64,000 nucleotides of DNA from Bradyrhizobium sp. 138 (GCF_023074075.1 NZ_JADPKT010000070.1:1-64000), one strand, 5' to 3'; positions 9,211 to 18,348 are shown, numbered from the stretch's first letter. The notes: generated from the letters alone by a model not told the origin. Numbers and translations are program-made.

Positions 9211-9719
9211 TGTTTGCTCGCTACCGCCGAACGTTCCAATGGTTCCCGCTCGTTTTGCAAGCCTCGGAGCCGGACGCCGCGCGACTGAGAAGCCCGCCTC
9301 TGTTTGTCTCACCTGGCCGGGCGGACTCAACCTTTACATTGGCAGACCAGCGGGTCAGCTCTGGACTGTTACCTTGCAAACTAGTCAGGTCGGCGTGCTG
9401 GCGGCCGGCTAGGCGGCGGCTCGTTCAGATCTCGGGCCCAAGGAGCACCAGTTGCAACCCCCGATTTCGAGGAGATTTCGTCAGAGCTCACACAGGATGC
9501 AGTAAGAAAGCTTACCGCAATCGCAGCGCTTGTCCCCACCACCCTTGTAGCGTAGGTCCGCAGCAAACGGATGGATCGAAACAGATCTTCCTGCATGCCA
9601 GACACTAAGGTTGAACGGAGCGAATCATACGCTATCATGAGAGTGTACGATGGTCGAGTCTGCCGGCTTCCCGGAACCGACTTGGACAAGAGCGTCAAGC
9701 CGAACCTGCTTCCAGCAGG
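9211..9719. other. Degenerate region without a confident gene
   Basis: About 500 bases with no frame that I trust. A minus-strand frame (9381-9596) has a hydrophobic N-terminus and a cysteine after LTAS that faintly resembles a lipobox, but lacks a clear ribosome binding site. The stretch joins a gene remnant at 9720, so it may be decayed DNA. Confidence 0.4.
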
Positions 9720-9870
9720 GGCCCGCAGTCGACTTCCCGGTACGCTTCCGCGTAAGCCGCAGAATGGTGGCGCACCCGCCGGAATTCGGCGAGCAGACCG
9801 ACGAGGTGCTCAAGGAGTCCGCTTAGGCTTGAACGAGATCGGCAAAGTCAGGGACCGCCAAGGTGGTCTG
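9720..9870 (+). pseudogene. Remnant of the 3' end of a CaiB/BaiF CoA-transferase
   Basis: The plus strand encodes MVAHPPEFGEQTDEVLKE, which matches MVARPPEFGEQTDEVLKE at the C-terminus of the intact CoA-transferase (8527-8580). The DNA is also clearly related. After this the frame is lost, and the usual ending (GLNEIGKVRDR) continues in another frame, so a small deletion has occurred. The upstream part (VDFPVRF) is only loosely similar. No intact N-terminal part was found between 8634 and 9720. Confidence 0.7.
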
Positions 9871-9904
9871 AGCGCCCGGCGCCCGATCCAACCCCGAAAC
9901 GACA

Positions 9905-9927
9905 AAGCCCGGCGCGAGGCCGGGCTC
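9905..9927 (-). terminator. Rho-independent terminator of the porin gene
   Basis: AGCCCGGC (9906-9913) pairs with GCCGGGCT (9919-9926) around a five-base loop. Read on the minus strand, the hairpin is followed by TTTGTCGTTT. It lies about 28 bases beyond the porin stop, which is the position expected for its terminator. Confidence 0.65.
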
Positions 9928-9954
9928 TGCTTGTTGTTGACGCCTTTGTTGATC

Positions 9955-10821
9955 TCAGTACTTGGCGACCACCGGGCCGCCAAACTGGTAGTTGATGCCG
10001 GCGCGCAGAATGTGGTCGGTGAAGCGCGACGAGGCACTGGCCGCGATCGTGGGGAGTGGCGCCAGCGAGAACGGACCGGACGAGAAGCGGCCGAGATCCA
10101 TGTAGAGGTATTCGAGCTTGGCGCTCCAGTTCTGGGTGATCTTGCCTTCCACACCCGCACCCACGGTCCAGCCGACGCGCGTATCCGACGCCGAACTCGT
10201 CGAGGCGACCGCCACACCGGCAGGCGTGAAGCCGGCGATCGTGCCCGTGGTCTTGATCTCGCCGAAGGCCACACCACCGGTGCCGTAGAACAGCACCTTC
10301 GGAGTTGCCAGGATGCCGACGCGGCCGCGAACTGTGCCGAACCACTGAAGATGCTGGTCGATCGAGAGCGTGGTACCGGCGGCAGCGCCGGCGGGCAGGG
10401 CAGTCACGCCGGGAAGACAGGCGCCGCCTGCAAGTCCGGTGGGGGCGCAGTTGAAGCCGGCGCGGCCCTTTTCGTCGGACCAGTTCAGGTCGCCTTCGAC
10501 GCCGAACACCCAATTAGCACTCTGCCAGTTGTAGCCGCCCTGGCCACCGGCGACGGCGCCGTTCATGTCGAACGAGGCGCTGGTGATGGAGCCGGCAGGC
10601 GGCGCGATCACTGCACCGGTCGCCGTATTGGTGTAGGTGACGTCGGTGCGCGAACGGCCCCAGCTGTAGCCGCCATTGGCGCCGACATAGAAGCCGGTCC
10701 AGCTCCAGACTGGATCGACGATAGGCGCCTTGACATAGGGCCTTGCCGCGAGATCGGCAGCAACCGCGCCCGTCGCGAACAGCGACATCGCCGCCGCCAT
10801 TCCAATCACAATCCGCTTCAT
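9955..10821 (-). CDS. Omp25/RopB-like outer membrane beta-barrel protein
   Basis: A 288-aa exported protein with a classical signal peptide (MKRIVIGMAAAMSLFATGAVAA) and a mature part that starts DLAARPYVKAP. It has the alternating aromatic/glycine pattern of an eight-stranded OmpA-like barrel: WTGFYVGANGGYSWG after the leader, GVEGDLNWSD in the middle, and a final strand ILRAGINYQFGG close to the C-terminus. This is the common porin-like surface protein of rhizobia and Brucella. The ATG at 10821 follows GGAGG with good spacing and starts the signal peptide, so the longer upstream frame is not used. A terminator hairpin follows the stop. Confidence 0.9.
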   Translation of the reverse strand: MKRIVIGMAAAMSLFATGAVAADLAARPYVKAPIVDPVWSWTGFYVGANGGYSWGRSRTDVTYTNTATGAVIAPPAGSITSASFDMNGAVAGGQGGYNWQSANWVFGVEGDLNWSDEKGRAGFNCAPTGLAGGACLPGVTALPAGAAAGTTLSIDQHLQWFGTVRGRVGILATPKVLFYGTGGVAFGEIKTTGTIAGFTPAGVAVASTSSASDTRVGWTVGAGVEGKITQNWSAKLEYLYMDLGRFSSGPFSLAPLPTIAASASSRFTDHILRAGINYQFGGPVVAKY

Positions 10822-10982
10822 GGAGAACCCCCTCCGCACAATTTTGTGATCCCAACATACGCCAGCACCTGCCCAAAGGCTGTGCCATGCCGGCAACATC
10901 CAGCAACAATCGTGGCGTGTGACGTTCCGGACCACAACGACATGGACCCGTTCATGCCATTGAATCCAAAGGATTATACTTA

Positions 10983-12497
10983 CTACGATGTCGTCCTGGT
11001 CCTATGCGTCAACCCGACACCGGCAAGCAATCTGTCGATCACAGGCCAAAACAGCAGCACGATCGCCAGGGTCGTGATCGAGCCGACCAGGCCGTTTGAC
11101 CAGAACACCTTGAGGTTGCCGCCGGAGCCGATCATCGACAGGCGGAAGGCATCTTCGGCCCGGTTGCCAAGCACCAGCGCGAGGGTGAACGGCGCCAAGG
11201 GAATGCCGATCTTCTTGAAGACGTAGCCGACGATGCCGAAGCCGAGCATCAGCCAGATGTCGAACATCGCGTTCTGGATCGCGTAGGCGCCGATCGCGCA
11301 GGACACCACGATCATCGGCGCCACCGCGGCGAACGGCACGCGCAGGATCGAGGCGAAGATCGGCACCGTCGTCAGCACCAGCACGAGGCCGACGACATTG
11401 CCGAGATACATCGAGGCGATCAGGCCCCAGACGAAGTCCTTGTGCTCGACGAACAGCAGCGGCCCCGGATTGAGCCCCCACACCATCAGGCCGCCGAGCA
11501 GGATCGCCGCGGTGCCTGAGCCGGGAATGCCGAGCGCGAGCATCGGCAGCAGCGCCGAGGTGCCCGAGGCATGCGCCGCCGTCTCCGGCGCGAACACGCC
11601 TTCGATGCGGCCCTTGCCGAAACTTTCGGGCTCCTTGGCGAAACGCTTGGCAAGGTTGTAGCCCATGAAGGAGGCCGCGATCGCGCCGCCAGGGGTGATG
11701 CCGAGCCAGCAGCCGATGAAGGAGGAGCGCAGCAGCGTCACCCAGTATTTCGGCAGGTCCTTCCAGACGCCGAGCACGACACGGAGCGAAATGCTCGCCG
11801 CATGTCCGCGCAGCGCCAGCCGCTCCTCCATGGTCAGCAGGATCTCGCTGATGCCGAACAGGCCGATGACGGCGACCAGGAAGTTGATGCCGCGGAGCAG
11901 CTCCGGCGAGCCGAAGGTCATGCGCAGATTGCCCGATACGGTATCCATGCCGATGCCCGCCAGCAGCAGCCCCAGCGACATCGAGATGACCGTCTTGTGC
12001 TTGGCCTCGCGCCCCAATCCGACGAAGGAGCAGAAGGTGAGCAGATACACCGCGAAAAACTCGGGCGGGCCGAACTTCAGCGCAAAGGAGGAGATCATCG
12101 GCGCAAGGAACGTGATCAGGAGCACCGCGACCAGCGAGCCGATGAAGGAGGACGTGAACGCCGCGGTCAGCGCCTCCGCGGCCCTGCCCTGCTGCGCCAT
12201 CGGATAGCCGTCGAAGGTGGTTGCGACCGACCAGGCTTCGCCGGGAATGTTGAACAGGATCGAGGTGATGGCACCGCCGAACAGCGCGCCCCAATAGATG
12301 CAGGACAGCATCACGATCGCCGAGGTCGGATCCATCGTGAAGGTGAGCGGCAGCAGGATCGCGACGCCGTTGGGGCCGCCGAGGCCTGGCAGCACGCCGA
12401 CGAAGATCCCGAGCACCAGCCCGACCATCATCAGCACGAGCGTCTTCCACGTCAGCAGGACGGCAAAGCCGTGAAGCAGGAGACCGAAAGCTTCCAT
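10983..12497 (-). CDS. tctA: TctA family transporter, large membrane subunit
   Basis: A 504-aa protein with about 12 membrane spans, the large permease of a tripartite tricarboxylate transporter. The glycine/proline-rich motif VGVLPGLGGPNGVAILLP near residue 35 and its second copy in the other half (GIPGSGTAAILLGGLMVWG) are hallmarks of TctA, where they line the substrate path. The ATG at 12497 starts a normal TctA N-terminus (MEAFGLLLHGF). It is the last gene of a tctC-tctB-tctA transcript, 11 bases after tctB. The substrate could be citrate, another di/tricarboxylate or an aromatic acid. Confidence 0.93.
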   Translation of the reverse strand: MEAFGLLLHGFAVLLTWKTLVLMMVGLVLGIFVGVLPGLGGPNGVAILLPLTFTMDPTSAIVMLSCIYWGALFGGAITSILFNIPGEAWSVATTFDGYPMAQQGRAAEALTAAFTSSFIGSLVAVLLITFLAPMISSFALKFGPPEFFAVYLLTFCSFVGLGREAKHKTVISMSLGLLLAGIGMDTVSGNLRMTFGSPELLRGINFLVAVIGLFGISEILLTMEERLALRGHAASISLRVVLGVWKDLPKYWVTLLRSSFIGCWLGITPGGAIAASFMGYNLAKRFAKEPESFGKGRIEGVFAPETAAHASGTSALLPMLALGIPGSGTAAILLGGLMVWGLNPGPLLFVEHKDFVWGLIASMYLGNVVGLVLVLTTVPIFASILRVPFAAVAPMIVVSCAIGAYAIQNAMFDIWLMLGFGIVGYVFKKIGIPLAPFTLALVLGNRAEDAFRLSMIGSGGNLKVFWSNGLVGSITTLAIVLLFWPVIDRLLAGVGLTHRTRTTS

Positions 12498-12508
12498 CGC
12501 GGGACCGC

Positions 12509-13051
12509 CTAGTGGCCGAAGGCCGCTTCGAGCGGCCCTTTCGGCATGATGACGTCGAAGGCGATGTCGAAGGTGACGAACATGATCGCCGTGAATACAA
12601 GAGCGGTGAGCAGCGACTTCCACAGCGGGATCTTGCCGACGAAGCGCATGAAGCCCGAGATCAGCAGGAAGCTCGCGACATAGAGGCCGAGGAACTGCGT
12701 CACCAGGCAGAACAGCAGCGTCGGCACGAACACCGCCAGCACGCGGCGGCCTTGCGCGCGCGTGACGAAGGTTCCGGATGACGCGCGCCGCGCCAGCATC
12801 GCGACGATCAGGCCGTAGAGACTGCCGCCGCCGAGGATGATGGAGAGGTAGAACGGGAAATAGCCGGGCTCGGGCCCGGTCGCATCCCAGGACGCGCCGG
12901 TGCGCCAATTGTCGTAGCCGAGCGTGAGCGCCAGCGCGAGCAACAGGAGACAGACGACGATCTCGATGGTGCCGGAGGAGACGACGGAGGGCGAGTCGTC
13001 TTCAGGCGCGGTCGGATCGTCGACGACGATTTCTAGATCGGTTTGGGACAT
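12509..13051 (-). CDS. tctB: TctB family transporter, small membrane subunit
   Basis: A 180-aa protein with four predicted membrane spans (about 28-46, 68-88, 105-135 and 150-168) after an acidic cytoplasmic N-terminus. Length and the GPEPGYFPFYLSIILGGGSL segment between the first spans match TctB, the poorly conserved small subunit of tripartite tricarboxylate transporters. It lies between tctC and tctA on the same strand. The 176 bases that separate it from tctC contain a palindromic repeat. Confidence 0.9.
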   Translation of the reverse strand: MSQTDLEIVVDDPTAPEDDSPSVVSSGTIEIVVCLLLLALALTLGYDNWRTGASWDATGPEPGYFPFYLSIILGGGSLYGLIVAMLARRASSGTFVTRAQGRRVLAVFVPTLLFCLVTQFLGLYVASFLLISGFMRFVGKIPLWKSLLTALVFTAIMFVTFDIAFDVIMPKGPLEAAFGH

Positions 13052-13084
13052 GAGCCGTTAGGGATGGAGTGCGGTCAATTCTCC

Positions 13085-13223
13085 CTCTCCCCGCTTGCGG
13101 GGAGAGAGTCGGGCTGAGGGGGAGTCCCCCTGGGGACGGTGAGAGTTGGACTTGCGGAGAGTCCCCCCTTCACCCGCATCACATCTTTGATGCGATGCGA
13201 CCTCTCCCCGCAAGCGGGGCGAG
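13085..13223. repeat. Paired palindromic intergenic repeat
   Basis: Two near-identical palindromes built on CTCTCCCCGC/GCGGGGAGAG lie at 13085-13106 and 13202-13223 and flank about 95 bases. The first has a TT centre and the second an AA centre, so the two are inverted with respect to each other and the whole element could fold into one long hairpin. This has the form of a REP/BIME-like mobile palindrome. It sits inside the tctC-tctB intergenic space and could reduce read-through into tctBA or stabilise the tctC message. Confidence 0.75.
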
Positions 13224-13227
13224 GTGG

Positions 13228-14214
13228 CTACTTTGCGACGAATCCAGCTTCCGTCATCAGCGCCTTGTTCTGCGCATCGTCCTCCTCGAGGAACTGCACC
13301 ATGTCCTTGCCGGTGAGGAAGATCGGCTTCAGCGCCTGCTTCTCCATGTACTCCTTGTACTCCCCGGTCTGCGTCACCTTGTGGAACAGATCGACATAGA
13401 ACGCCTGCTGCTCCGGCGTCACCTTGCCAGGCAGGAACATCGCACGCAGCATCAGATATTGGACGTCGACGCCTTCCTCCTTGCAGGTCGGGATGTCGGC
13501 CCAGGACTGCGTCTCCGTCACCTTGGCTGTGTAGGCGATGCGCTCCTTGTCGAACACGCAGAGCGGACGCACCTGGCCCGCGCGCCAGACTTCGAGATTT
13601 TCGGAAGGGTTGTTGACGTTGGCTTCGGTGTGGTTGCCGACCAGCTGGGTCGCGGCCTCGCCGCCGGACTTGTAGGGCAGATAGGAGAACTTCGCGCCGG
13701 TCTTCTGCTCGAGGAAGACGGTCAGCACGTGATCCTCGCGCTTGGAGCCGGTCCCGCCCATCTTGAACGGCGCGCTGGCGGCCTTCGCGGCCGCGACGAA
13801 GTCCTTCACCGTCTTTGGGCCTGCGCTGTTGTCCCAGAGCACGAACTGGTCGAGCGCGACCACCGAAACCGGGGTCAGCTCGCGCCAGTTGAACGGGATC
13901 TTCGCCGACAGCGGCAGCATGTAGATCAGCGAATAGGCGATCAGCACCTTGTTCGGATCGCCCTCGCTGGACTTCATGTACATCAGCGCTTCCGCGCCCG
14001 AGGCGCCGCCCTTGAGCGAGACGACGATCGGCTGCTTCATCAGATTGTTCTTCTGGATCGCAGCTTGCATCATCCGCGCCATCTGGTCGGAGGCGCCGCC
14101 CGCGCCCGCCGCCACGACGATCTCGACCGGCTTTGCCGGCTCCCAGCCCGCAACAGCCGGCGTGCCGCAAAGCGTGGCCGCAAGCGCAATTGCGGCCTTC
14201 ATTCCATGTCCCAC
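13228..14214 (-). CDS. tctC: TctC/Bug family periplasmic solute receptor
   Basis: A 328-aa exported binding protein with a signal peptide (MKAAIALAATLCGTPAVAG) and the Bug-family start of the mature protein, KPVEIVVAAGAGGASDQMARM. Bug receptors bind carboxylates in the periplasm and deliver them to TctAB. The family assignment is supported by the GYKSGGEAATQLVGNHTEA-type region and overall length. A GTG at 14214 with AGGGAAG upstream is the likely start; the ATG four codons later (14202) is an alternative. It is the promoter-proximal gene of the transporter operon. Confidence 0.92.
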   Translation of the reverse strand: MGHGMKAAIALAATLCGTPAVAGWEPAKPVEIVVAAGAGGASDQMARMMQAAIQKNNLMKQPIVVSLKGGASGAEALMYMKSSEGDPNKVLIAYSLIYMLPLSAKIPFNWRELTPVSVVALDQFVLWDNSAGPKTVKDFVAAAKAASAPFKMGGTGSKREDHVLTVFLEQKTGAKFSYLPYKSGGEAATQLVGNHTEANVNNPSENLEVWRAGQVRPLCVFDKERIAYTAKVTETQSWADIPTCKEEGVDVQYLMLRAMFLPGKVTPEQQAFYVDLFHKVTQTGEYKEYMEKQALKPIFLTGKDMVQFLEEDDAQNKALMTEAGFVAK

Positions 14215-14446
14215 GTGCGTCTTCCCTATGTTCTTGTTTGGATTGGAAATTCAGAGCTGAATTTCAGCGCCCATTGTGCTGGCGAATTGGGCTAAGTTCA
14301 AGCCGTCCGACGACATCCCCGTTATGACTTTGGAATAAGACAAGTCTCGCGCAATTGAGTTACAAGCGAGCCGCCGCATCTCGTAAGGAAGGAGCGGTTC
14401 AGACGATTCGATTTTACAGAATTCGCCGAGAAGTTCAGAGTTTGAA

Positions 14447-14803
14447 GTGATGCCGCGCCTGCTCTATATCAACGAGAAATTTGGCCACGACGCGACGATC
14501 GTCTTGGACAGCGGAGACGCCTGTTGGATCTCCGTCGGCAAGAAGGGCGTTCTGGTACGTTCTCACAAGCACAGCTTTTTGGGCGGATTGCTGGGGGGCC
14601 TGTTTGGTCCAAAGCTCTATCAGGAGCAAAATGTCTACCAAGCGCTAAGCGTTGCCCAAGCTCTCTCGGCAACGTTTCGGCCGGTTCCACAAATCAGATG
14701 CAAGGACGCGATGCTCAGAGCATTCTGCACAGCGGTTTGGCACTGCTCTTCCCCCGCACGCGTTAAGGCCGTATTGAATGATCCGTCGTTGCTTGCGGCG
14801 TAA
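14447..14803 (+). CDS. Hypothetical protein with glycine-rich loop
   Basis: A 118-aa frame (or 117 aa from the ATG at 14450) with MPRLLYINEKFGHDATIVLDSGDACWISVG at the start, a hydrophobic glycine-rich stretch FLGGLLGGLFG near residue 45 and three cysteines in the C-terminal third. It has no signal peptide. The glycine stretch could insert in or bind a membrane, but no family is recognised. It stands alone between the divergent tctC and the P63C fragment. Confidence 0.5.
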   Translation: MMPRLLYINEKFGHDATIVLDSGDACWISVGKKGVLVRSHKHSFLGGLLGGLFGPKLYQEQNVYQALSVAQALSATFRPVPQIRCKDAMLRAFCTAVWHCSSPARVKAVLNDPSLLAA

Positions 14804-14888
14804 CACTGTGCGAGCAAGATCGCTTCACCAAGACTATGTTGCTTCCACCCCCGCTTGCAGTTTTCTGGTCCAACCATATTCCTGAAGT

Positions 14889-15530
14889 ATGAATACGCGT
14901 AGAAAAGTAAGCTTGAACCACGCCCCCGAGCGGAAAAGAGCGCGCTGGAAAGTGCAGTGGGGAGTGCCCGCCCGAGCCGCTGGCGGAACCGCAAGAGCAG
15001 CTGCGCTATCGGGCGAGGAGCGAAGGGAGATTGCGCGGAAGGCTGCCAAGGCCCGTTGGGCGAGGCACTTGCCGCGAGCGACGCATGAAGGCGTCATCCG
15101 ATTTGGAGGCATCGAGATTGAGGTTGTCATTCTCGATGACGGACAGCGCCTGGTGACTCAGAGTGGCTTCATGGTGGGTCTAGGTCGCATGCGTCCTCCC
15201 AAGGGACGTCAGTATTACAGGAGCGGCGCCAACCTCCCTGCTTTTTTGAGAGTGCAGAACCTAAAGCCCTTTATTGGGGAAGAGTTGGTTATGATGGCTA
15301 ACCAGATCGAATTTCGTACCAAGCAGGGCTTCAAGGCGTTCGGGTACGCGGCGAACTTTCTGCCGGAGGTCTGCGATGTCTTTGCGCGCGCCCAACGAGC
15401 TGGAGTCTTAAAGGCCGTCCAGCGCAACATTGCTCGCCGCGCCGGAATTATCGCGGAGCAGCTCCAACGATCAGGCACGACGTGCCTCATTGATAAAGCT
15501 ACAAGTTACCGAGAAACTCGCGAGGTCTAG
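14889..15530 (+). CDS. P63C-domain protein, C-terminally truncated
   Basis: A 213-aa protein that matches the first part of P63C-domain proteins: an Ala/Arg-rich leader with LSGEERREIARKAAKARWA (about 42-60), then ATHEGVIRFGGIEIEVVILDDG, then the P63C block LPAFLRVQNLKPFIG through FGYAANFLPEVCDVFARAQRAG to LIDKATSYRETREV. Intact members continue well past this last motif with another 50-100 residues, whereas this frame meets a TAG immediately. Function of the family is unknown; it is often near mobile or phage-derived DNA. Expression and folding of this version are doubtful. Confidence 0.6.
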   Translation: MNTRRKVSLNHAPERKRARWKVQWGVPARAAGGTARAAALSGEERREIARKAAKARWARHLPRATHEGVIRFGGIEIEVVILDDGQRLVTQSGFMVGLGRMRPPKGRQYYRSGANLPAFLRVQNLKPFIGEELVMMANQIEFRTKQGFKAFGYAANFLPEVCDVFARAQRAGVLKAVQRNIARRAGIIAEQLQRSGTTCLIDKATSYRETREV

Positions 15531-15847
15531 ACCCGTCGGGATGGCTATGGCCGCGAGCAGTGAATCCAAGTGTGCCGCACGATCTTAGTTCCGCGACATC
15601 AACCTAGGCTGTGTACTCATTAGGCGGCTGGCCGCCTGATGTCTGCTCCCCCTAATAGCGGCGGAAAAACGGACATCTCCCGAGGTCGCTGAAGAGACAA
15701 AGGCTGCCTTGGCCAGGCCGAATGGCCCTGATCGGCTCGCCTCCCGAACGCTGCCCCTCGGTAGTCAGAGCAAGAAAGTAGCTAGGCGCCCCCCCTTTAG
15801 TGGCGGTGGCTAGCTCTCGCTGAGGACCTGCCTTGCGTTCGCGGATG
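15531..15847. other. Intergenic stretch with no recognised gene
   Basis: 317 bases between the truncated P63C gene and the stop of the small secreted protein. I see no frame that continues the P63C domain in any phase, and no insertion sequence end that would explain the truncation. Confidence 0.5.
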
Positions 15848-16093
15848 CTATCTTACCGTCCCAACATAGTATCCTTTGGCCTGGCCATCCTCCGAGAACT
15901 TGGGACATACGCAAAAGCCTCCCGGCGAGCTGCGTGTCGGACACACGACCCTCGGCGTTCCCGACGGCAGTTCGGACGCATTCACGAGGCACTGCGATTT
16001 AGGTGCTGGGTCGTGCGGCGTGCTTTTAGCGAACACGTCTGTACCAGCACCGGCCAGCAAAAGAACAACCAGGAGGGCCTGAAAGAAGCACAT
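15848..16093 (-). CDS. Small secreted cysteine-containing protein
   Basis: An 81-aa frame with a clear signal peptide (MCFFQALLVVLLLAGAGTDVFA, cleavage likely before KSTP) and a mature part of about 59 residues with four cysteines in C, CPT and CVCP contexts, which could form disulfides in the periplasm. AGGA stands eight bases before the ATG. No family is recognised. The start and signal peptide make it more likely to be real than other small frames nearby. Confidence 0.5.
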   Translation of the reverse strand: MCFFQALLVVLLLAGAGTDVFAKSTPHDPAPKSQCLVNASELPSGTPRVVCPTRSSPGGFCVCPKFSEDGQAKGYYVGTVR

Positions 16094-16305
16094 GCGTGAA
16101 TCCTAATGCGATGACACGAGTGCGGCTAGGCTGAAAGCCACCACGCACGCAGCAGCCAAGGACCACAGTGTTATGAGGACCTCTCTCGGCATACCTCTAG
16201 ACCAACGCAGCGGTTCCTGCGGCTCCTAGTTTACAAGTTTTGGGCAAGAAGTAAATTTTCAAGGCCCCGCATCGTAGCCTCTGCAGTATCATTTCAATAG
16301 ATCGG

Positions 16306-17103
16306 CTACTTGCCCTTCCAGTTCGGTGTGCGCTTGTTGAGGAAGGCGTCCATGCCCTCGCGAAAATCTTCGCTCATATAGGCTTTCAGGATCAGGTCCT
16401 CGCCCTCCTCGCGCGACAGCGTGCGGCGGATGCGGCGCACCGCTTCCTTGGTCGCTTCCAGCGTCAGTGGCGCGTGGCTGGCGACGAGCTTCGCGGTCTC
16501 GTCGGCGCGCCGCTGCAGCGTCTCCACGTCAGGCACGACCTCGTTGAGCAGACCGAGCGCCAGCGCCTCCGGCGCCTCGACGAGGCGCGCCTTGAAGATC
16601 AGATCCTTGGTGCGGGCGGGGCCAACCAGCGCGACGACGCGGCTGATGTTGGACATCGACAGGCAATTGCCGAGCGTGCGCGCGATCGGAAAGCCCATCC
16701 GCGTCGTCTCGGTGCCGATGCGCAGGTCGCAGCACGCTGCAATGCCGGCGCCGCCGCCGGTGCAGGCGCCGGCAATGGCCGCGATCACGGGGACGCGGCA
16801 CTGTTCGAGCGTGCCGAGCACGCGGTCGATGCGGGCCTCGTAGTCGAGCGCATCTTGCGCGGTCTTGAATGCACGGAACTGGGATATGTCGGTGCCGGAG
16901 GCGAACGCCTTGTCGCCGGCGCCGGTCAGGATCAACGCCTTGATCGAGCGATCGGCGTTGATCTCCTGGCAGATCTCCGCCATGCGGTCATACATGGCGA
17001 AGGTCATTGCGTTCCGCGCTTGCGGGCGGTTGAAGGTGATCCGCGCGATGCCGTCCTGGACGGAGTAGAGCAGGTCTTCGTTGCCGGTCGCAGGTGCGTT
17101 CAT
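16306..17103 (-). CDS. Enoyl-CoA hydratase/isomerase (crotonase) family protein
   Basis: A 265-aa crotonase-fold enzyme acting on an acyl-CoA. The first oxyanion-hole segment is GAGDKAFASGTDISQF and the second ACTGGGAGIAACCDLRIG. Where typical hydratases have a catalytic Glu in a PE motif, this protein reads MGFPIARTLGN, so it may be an isomerase, hydrolase or lyase rather than a true hydratase. It follows the aminotransferase gene by 45 bases on the same strand, and the two probably form one transcript. The substrate is unknown. Confidence 0.88.
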   Translation of the reverse strand: MNAPATGNEDLLYSVQDGIARITFNRPQARNAMTFAMYDRMAEICQEINADRSIKALILTGAGDKAFASGTDISQFRAFKTAQDALDYEARIDRVLGTLEQCRVPVIAAIAGACTGGGAGIAACCDLRIGTETTRMGFPIARTLGNCLSMSNISRVVALVGPARTKDLIFKARLVEAPEALALGLLNEVVPDVETLQRRADETAKLVASHAPLTLEATKEAVRRIRRTLSREEGEDLILKAYMSEDFREGMDAFLNKRTPNWKGK

Positions 17104-17148
17104 CGCGCGTCTCTTTTTCTCGTTAAGCTGCTTCAGACCACTTGAGTC

Positions 17149-18348
17149 TCAAGCCACCTGGGCTTTGGCCATCGGCACTGCGTCGCGACCCTTCAGGACG
17201 TCCATGGCCGCCAAGACGCCGCCGCTCCGGTGCGGAATCTTGGCAAGATCGAGACCCATCTCGACGCCGGCGAGCGTGCCCATCAGCATCAGATCGTTGA
17301 AATGGCCGATATGGCCGATGCGGAACACCTTGCCCTTGACCTTGTTCAGGCCGGTGCCGAGCGACATGTCGAAGTTTTCCAGCACCACCTTGCGGAAGGT
17401 GTCGGCGTCGTGTCCATCCGGCACGCGCACGCCGGTCAGCGCCGGCGAGTGCGCAGCCGGGTCGGCGCACTGCGTCTCCAGGCCCCAGACCTTGACCGCG
17501 GCGCGCGTCGCCGCGCTGTGGCGCTTGTGGCGGGTCCAGACGTTCTCCAGCCCCTCCTCTTCCAGCATCTTGACCGCCTCGCGCAGGCCGTAGAGCAGGT
17601 TGGTCGCGGGCGTATAGGGGAAGGTGCCGAGCTTGTTGAAGTTGATCACCTCCTGCCAGTCCCAGTAGGAGCGCATGCCGGGGTTGGCCTTGGCAACGCT
17701 GAGCGCCTTCTCCGAGACGGCGTTGAAGCCGAGGCCGGGCGGCAGCATCAGACCCTTCTGCGAGCCGGCGACCGAGACGTCGATGCCCCAGGCGTCGTGC
17801 TCATATTCCATCGAGCCGAGGCCGGAGATGGTGTCGACCATCAGCAGCGCCGGATGCTTGACGCGGTCGAGCAGCTTGCGCACCTCCAGCGGCGGCGTCA
17901 CGCAGCCGGTCGAGGTCTCGTTGTGCACGACGCAGACCGCCTTGATCGCGTGCTGCTTGTCGGCGACCAGGCGCTTCTCGATCTCCGCGAGGTCGGCACC
18001 ATGGCGCCAGTCGCTCGGAATGAAGTCGACGTCGAGCTTGAACTTGTCGGCGATGCCGCGCCACAGCACGGCGAACTGGCCGGTCTCGCACATCAGGAGC
18101 TTGTCTCCGGGCGCGAACACATTGACCATCGCCGCTTCCCAGGCGCCGGTGCCGGACGAGGGGAAGATGATCACGGGCTGCTTGGTGCGGAACACCCGCT
18201 GCATCGAGGCGAGAACCGCAAAACCGAGCTCGGCGAACTCTGGACCACGATGGTCCAGCGTCGGCATGTCCATCGCCCGCAGCACCCGGTCGGGCACGTT
18301 GGTCGGTCCTGGAATCTGTAGGAAATGCCTTCCAGTATGCACGGTCAT
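17149..18348 (-). CDS. Class V aminotransferase, serine-glyoxylate type
   Basis: A 399-aa PLP enzyme that most resembles serine--glyoxylate (or alanine--glyoxylate) aminotransferase, which turns glyoxylate into glycine. Visible family features are PGPTNVPDRVLRAM at the N-terminus, the cofactor-contacting PSSGTGAWEAAMVN, the DTISGLGSMEYEHDAWGID strand with the PLP-ring Asp, and the Schiff-base lysine in VAGSQKGLMLPPGL. Divergent neighbours encode a glycolate oxidase-like protein and GlcG, which fits a glycolate/glyoxylate function for the locus. Confidence 0.9.
   Translation of the reverse strand: MTVHTGRHFLQIPGPTNVPDRVLRAMDMPTLDHRGPEFAELGFAVLASMQRVFRTKQPVIIFPSSGTGAWEAAMVNVFAPGDKLLMCETGQFAVLWRGIADKFKLDVDFIPSDWRHGADLAEIEKRLVADKQHAIKAVCVVHNETSTGCVTPPLEVRKLLDRVKHPALLMVDTISGLGSMEYEHDAWGIDVSVAGSQKGLMLPPGLGFNAVSEKALSVAKANPGMRSYWDWQEVINFNKLGTFPYTPATNLLYGLREAVKMLEEEGLENVWTRHKRHSAATRAAVKVWGLETQCADPAAHSPALTGVRVPDGHDADTFRKVVLENFDMSLGTGLNKVKGKVFRIGHIGHFNDLMLMGTLAGVEMGLDLAKIPHRSGGVLAAMDVLKGRDAVPMAKAQVA

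Noticed and set aside
9381..9596. Possible small lipoprotein on the minus strand
   Set aside because: A hydrophobic stretch before LTASC is present, but the lipobox is poor, there is no clear ribosome binding site, and the region looks degenerate.
9571..11226. 551-codon open frame on the plus strand
   Set aside because: It lies antisense across the porin gene and the end of tctA. Its translation is Arg/Gly-rich without any fold signal, as expected for the mirror of GC-rich coding DNA.
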